Assembly: GCA_031263335.1 (NCBI GenBank)
Contig: JAISGB010000100.1
Location: 1 to 7,548, forward strand
Length of the DNA stretch: 7,548 nucleotides
Direction: 5' to 3'
From: Eubacteriales Family XIII. Incertae Sedis bacterium
GTDB lineage: Bacteria > Bacillota > Clostridia > Peptostreptococcales > Anaerovoracaceae
The position numbers and the translations under genes are program-made. The notes under the pieces are model-generated. The model ran no database searches. It had not been told where the DNA came from and saw nothing but the letters and a program-made list of their open reading frames with translations. Position 1 is the first letter of the stretch; each line of letters starts with the position of its first letter. Of the stretch, positions 5,593 through 7,548 are shown piece by piece.

Positions 5593-7548
5593 TTACAGTC
5601 CGTATTTTCGGAGGCGTCGCACGACGCTGCTCTGGCTTGTACCCAGAGCTTCCGCCATCTTGCGCGTGCTCTTGTATTCATCCTTGTACCTGCGGTAGAG
5701 TTCCCGTTCCTCATCCGCGGGCATGGGCCGCTTCCCGTCCCTCGGCGCCGACGGTTCCCGCTCCGGAAGGATGCTCTCCCGGGATACGGTCATCTGCTTC
5801 GTGACGTCATACAAGGTGATCTCGTTGCCCAACGAGGAGATGAAAAGTTTTTGGATGAAGTTCTCCAATTCCCGCGCGTTACCCTCCCACGCGAAGCCCT
5901 CCATGAGCTCCTTGGCCTCCTTGTCGATCCGCTTGTTGATGCCGAACTTCTTGCTGTAGCGGAGGGTCATCAGATCGATGAGCGGCACGATGTCCTCCCG
6001 ACGTTCCCGCAGAGGCGGTACGCGCAGACAGAACACATTGAGCCGATAATACAGATCCTCCCGAAACCGCTTTTCCTTGACCATCTCGTACAGGTCGCGG
6101 TTTGTGGCCGCGATCACGCGTGCGTCGAGCCGGATGGGGGTCTCCCCGCCGACACGGTATATCTCGTTCTCCTCTATGGCCCGGAGCAACTTGGACTGGA
6201 GCAATAGGGACATCTCGCCGATCTCGTCCAAGAAGAGCACCCCGCCGTTCGCGATCTCCCAAAGTCCGGCCTTGCCCTTGGGGTTGCTGCCCGTGAACGC
6301 CCCGCCCTCATAGCCGAACAGTTCGGATTCCAAGAGATGCTCGGGTATGGACGCGCAGTTGATCTTGACAAAATTCCCGTCCCCTCGGTTGCTCTTTCTG
6401 TGTATGATCTCCGCCGCTATTTCCTTGCCCACGCCCGTTTCGCCCGTGATGAGGACATTGCAGTCAAACCGCGCGACCTTGAGCAGGGTCGACAGAAGCT
6501 CCTGCGATTTCGGGCTTTCAAACACGTAGTCTTTCGAATCCTCGAGGATGCCGTCGGAGATGGTGATCAAGCGTTTCCGCGTATCGAGTATCTGCATCCA
6601 CGGATAGCGGAAATCGTTCGCCAAGCCGCACGAAAGCAACGCCTCCACATCCTCCTCCGCGACGAGTCTGCGAAAAAAGTCCGTCAGGCCGTCGACATAG
6701 CCCCGGTAATAGTACATGGCGACATCCTTGCCCAAGGTCTCCGCGGCCAAGCCCGCGGTCTTGCTGTTGCCGCCCCAACCCGCAAAGAATATGACGCCGC
6801 CCGGCTTCGCAAGCATGGCGCATCCCGGTTCCGTAAGCGGTCGTTCGGAACAGTTGACGACGACGTCATAGTCGCCCATCGGGGACAGATGTTCCCGGAG
6901 CGCCTCGATGTCGTTCGCCTCGAAAGCGTAGATCTCGTCGCACAGATCTTCGACCGCCGCGCCCGGCGGGGCCGCGCTGTTGTCGACACAGCCGATGAGC
7001 CGCCCCGTCCCCGCCAATTTCCGCTTGGCCGCCAACGCGCAAAAGATGCCCATCTTGCCGGCCGCGCCGAGGATCACGACGCGATCCCCGCGCCCAACCA
7101 ATCGATAGGTCTCCGCGGACTCGCCGGCGACCTCCACGGCGGCGAGTTGCGCCTTGTCCGTAAGCCCGTCCAACTTCTTCAGGACGGGGCTGTTTTCAAA
7201 GAGCACCGCCTTGCCCCGCACCGCGACCTGCGCCATGGTCGTGTCGATGTCGGATATCTCGTCGATGCTCAGGGGAATGCCCGTGAGGGAACTGAGGGAA
7301 CACAGCTCATCGCCCGGCGCGATCCCGTAGCGGTTGCCGTAGGCGGCGCCGATCCGTTCCACGCGCCCGAACAACGTGCCGCCGGTACCCGTGACGCTGT
7401 TGTGCAACTTGCCGCGCTCGTTGACAATCCGCAGGATATTCTTTGCCATCTCGTCCTTGTCCCCGTAGGCGGATTCCATGAACTGGACGAAGCAGGTCAT
7501 GTCTATGTTGAGCAGGGTCACATCGATGAGGACCTCGTGATCGCTGAT
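5593..7548 (-). CDS. Sigma-54-dependent activator with an N-terminal diaminohexanoate dehydrogenase (Kdd)-like domain, 5' end outside window
   Basis: Visible are 651 codons; the frame stays open to the window edge. Its first residues (ISDHEVLIDV) already match Kdd, so the true start lies further upstream and an internal GTG at 7521 is not it. Residues 1 to about 325 resemble L-erythro-3,5-diaminohexanoate dehydrogenase of lysine fermentation: VLIDVTLLNID (6-16), NERGKLHNSVTGTGGTLFGRV (from 43) and a nucleotide-binding loop GAAGKMG (161-167). Residues about 335-570 are a sigma-54 AAA+ domain: Walker A GETGVGKE (369-376), GAFTGS (416-421, sigma-54 contact loop, usually GAFTGA), Walker B GGVLFLDE (435-442), AATNRD sensor I (480-485), REDLYYRLN arginine finger region (496-504) and EGNARELEN sensor II. 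A TyrR/Fis-like helix-turn-helix closes the protein (about 615-651, STRKMAEALGTSQSSVVRRL). No PAS, receiver or GAF domain is present. Inferred: it senses a lysine-pathway intermediate or NAD(H) and activates sigma-54 promoters such as that at 987-1001. Confidence 0.92.
   Translation of the reverse strand: MSDHEVLIDVTLLNIDMTCFVQFMESAYGDKDEMAKNILRIVNERGKLHNSVTGTGGTLFGRVERIGAAYGNRYGIAPGDELCSLSSLTGIPLSIDEISDIDTTMAQVAVRGKAVLFENSPVLKKLDGLTDKAQLAAVEVAGESAETYRLVGRGDRVVILGAAGKMGIFCALAAKRKLAGTGRLIGCVDNSAAPPGAAVEDLCDEIYAFEANDIEALREHLSPMGDYDVVVNCSERPLTEPGCAMLAKPGGVIFFAGWGGNSKTAGLAAETLGKDVAMYYYRGYVDGLTDFFRRLVAEEDVEALLSCGLANDFRYPWMQILDTRKRLITISDGILEDSKDYVFESPKSQELLSTLLKVARFDCNVLITGETGVGKEIAAEIIHRKSNRGDGNFVKINCASIPEHLLESELFGYEGGAFTGSNPKGKAGLWEIANGGVLFLDEIGEMSLLLQSKLLRAIEENEIYRVGGETPIRLDARVIAATNRDLYEMVKEKRFREDLYYRLNVFCLRVPPLRERREDIVPLIDLMTLRYSKKFGINKRIDKEAKELMEGFAWEGNARELENFIQKLFISSLGNEITLYDVTKQMTVSRESILPEREPSAPRDGKRPMPADEERELYRRYKDEYKSTRKMAEALGTSQSSVVRRLRKYGL

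Noticed and set aside
2924..5698. Two long plus-strand open frames (2924-4222 and 4226-5698) opposite nrdD
   Set aside because: They are antisense to a clearly conserved gene, show no family resemblance and have no ribosome binding sites; long antisense frames are expected in GC-rich coding DNA.
7519..7521. GTG as the start codon of the regulator
   Set aside because: The nine in-frame codons upstream (ISDHEVLID) continue the similarity to Kdd and no stop is met before the window edge, so the gene is 5'-partial.
1..7548. tRNA, rRNA, CRISPR array, insertion sequence or phage genes
   Set aside because: Looked for on both strands; no cloverleaf, regularly spaced repeat array, transposase or terminal inverted repeats were seen.

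Overview
This window is about 7.5 kb of fairly GC-rich, gene-dense DNA with strong AGGAGG-type ribosome binding sites. It carries an oxygen-sensitive (class III) ribonucleotide reductase and genes that point to amino-acid fermentation. It looks like a chromosomal segment of a strictly anaerobic, amino-acid-fermenting bacterium, probably a high-GC member of the Clostridia or a similar group. The phylum is inferred from gene content only.

Layout from high to low coordinates, which is the direction of transcription for five of the six genes: (1) 7548-5593, minus, a sigma-54-dependent activator whose N-terminal half is not a usual sensor domain. It is a near-complete homologue of L-erythro-3,5-diaminohexanoate dehydrogenase (Kdd), an enzyme of anaerobic lysine fermentation. 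The true start lies outside the window. (2) 5592-5258, a 335-bp non-coding stretch with a good sigma-70-type promoter, a possible NrdR operator pair and a leader hairpin. (3) 5257-2397, nrdD and nrdG, translationally coupled by an ATGA overlap. (4) 1254-2363, plus, a serine hydrolase of the class C beta-lactamase fold, convergent with nrdG. (5) 930-1253, a 324-bp divergent regulatory region. (6) 929-1, minus, the alpha and beta subunits of an acetoacetate-type CoA-transferase (AtoD-AtoA like), the beta subunit cut by the window edge.

The regulatory logic is the interesting part. Upstream of the CoA-transferase there is a near-consensus -24/-12 promoter (TGGCATG-N4-TTGC). About 95 bp further upstream lies a tandem pair of 21-bp repeats, at the distance and helical phasing expected for an enhancer-type activator site. 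In lysine fermentation, Kdd acts in the middle of the pathway and a butyryl-CoA:acetoacetate CoA-transferase acts near its end. The simplest reading is that the Kdd-like half of the activator senses a lysine-fermentation intermediate (or NAD(H)) and the AAA+ half then fires the sigma-54 promoter of the CoA-transferase operon. That link is an inference; the fusion, the promoter and the repeats are visible directly. The nrdDG pair between them has its own promoter and looks functionally separate.
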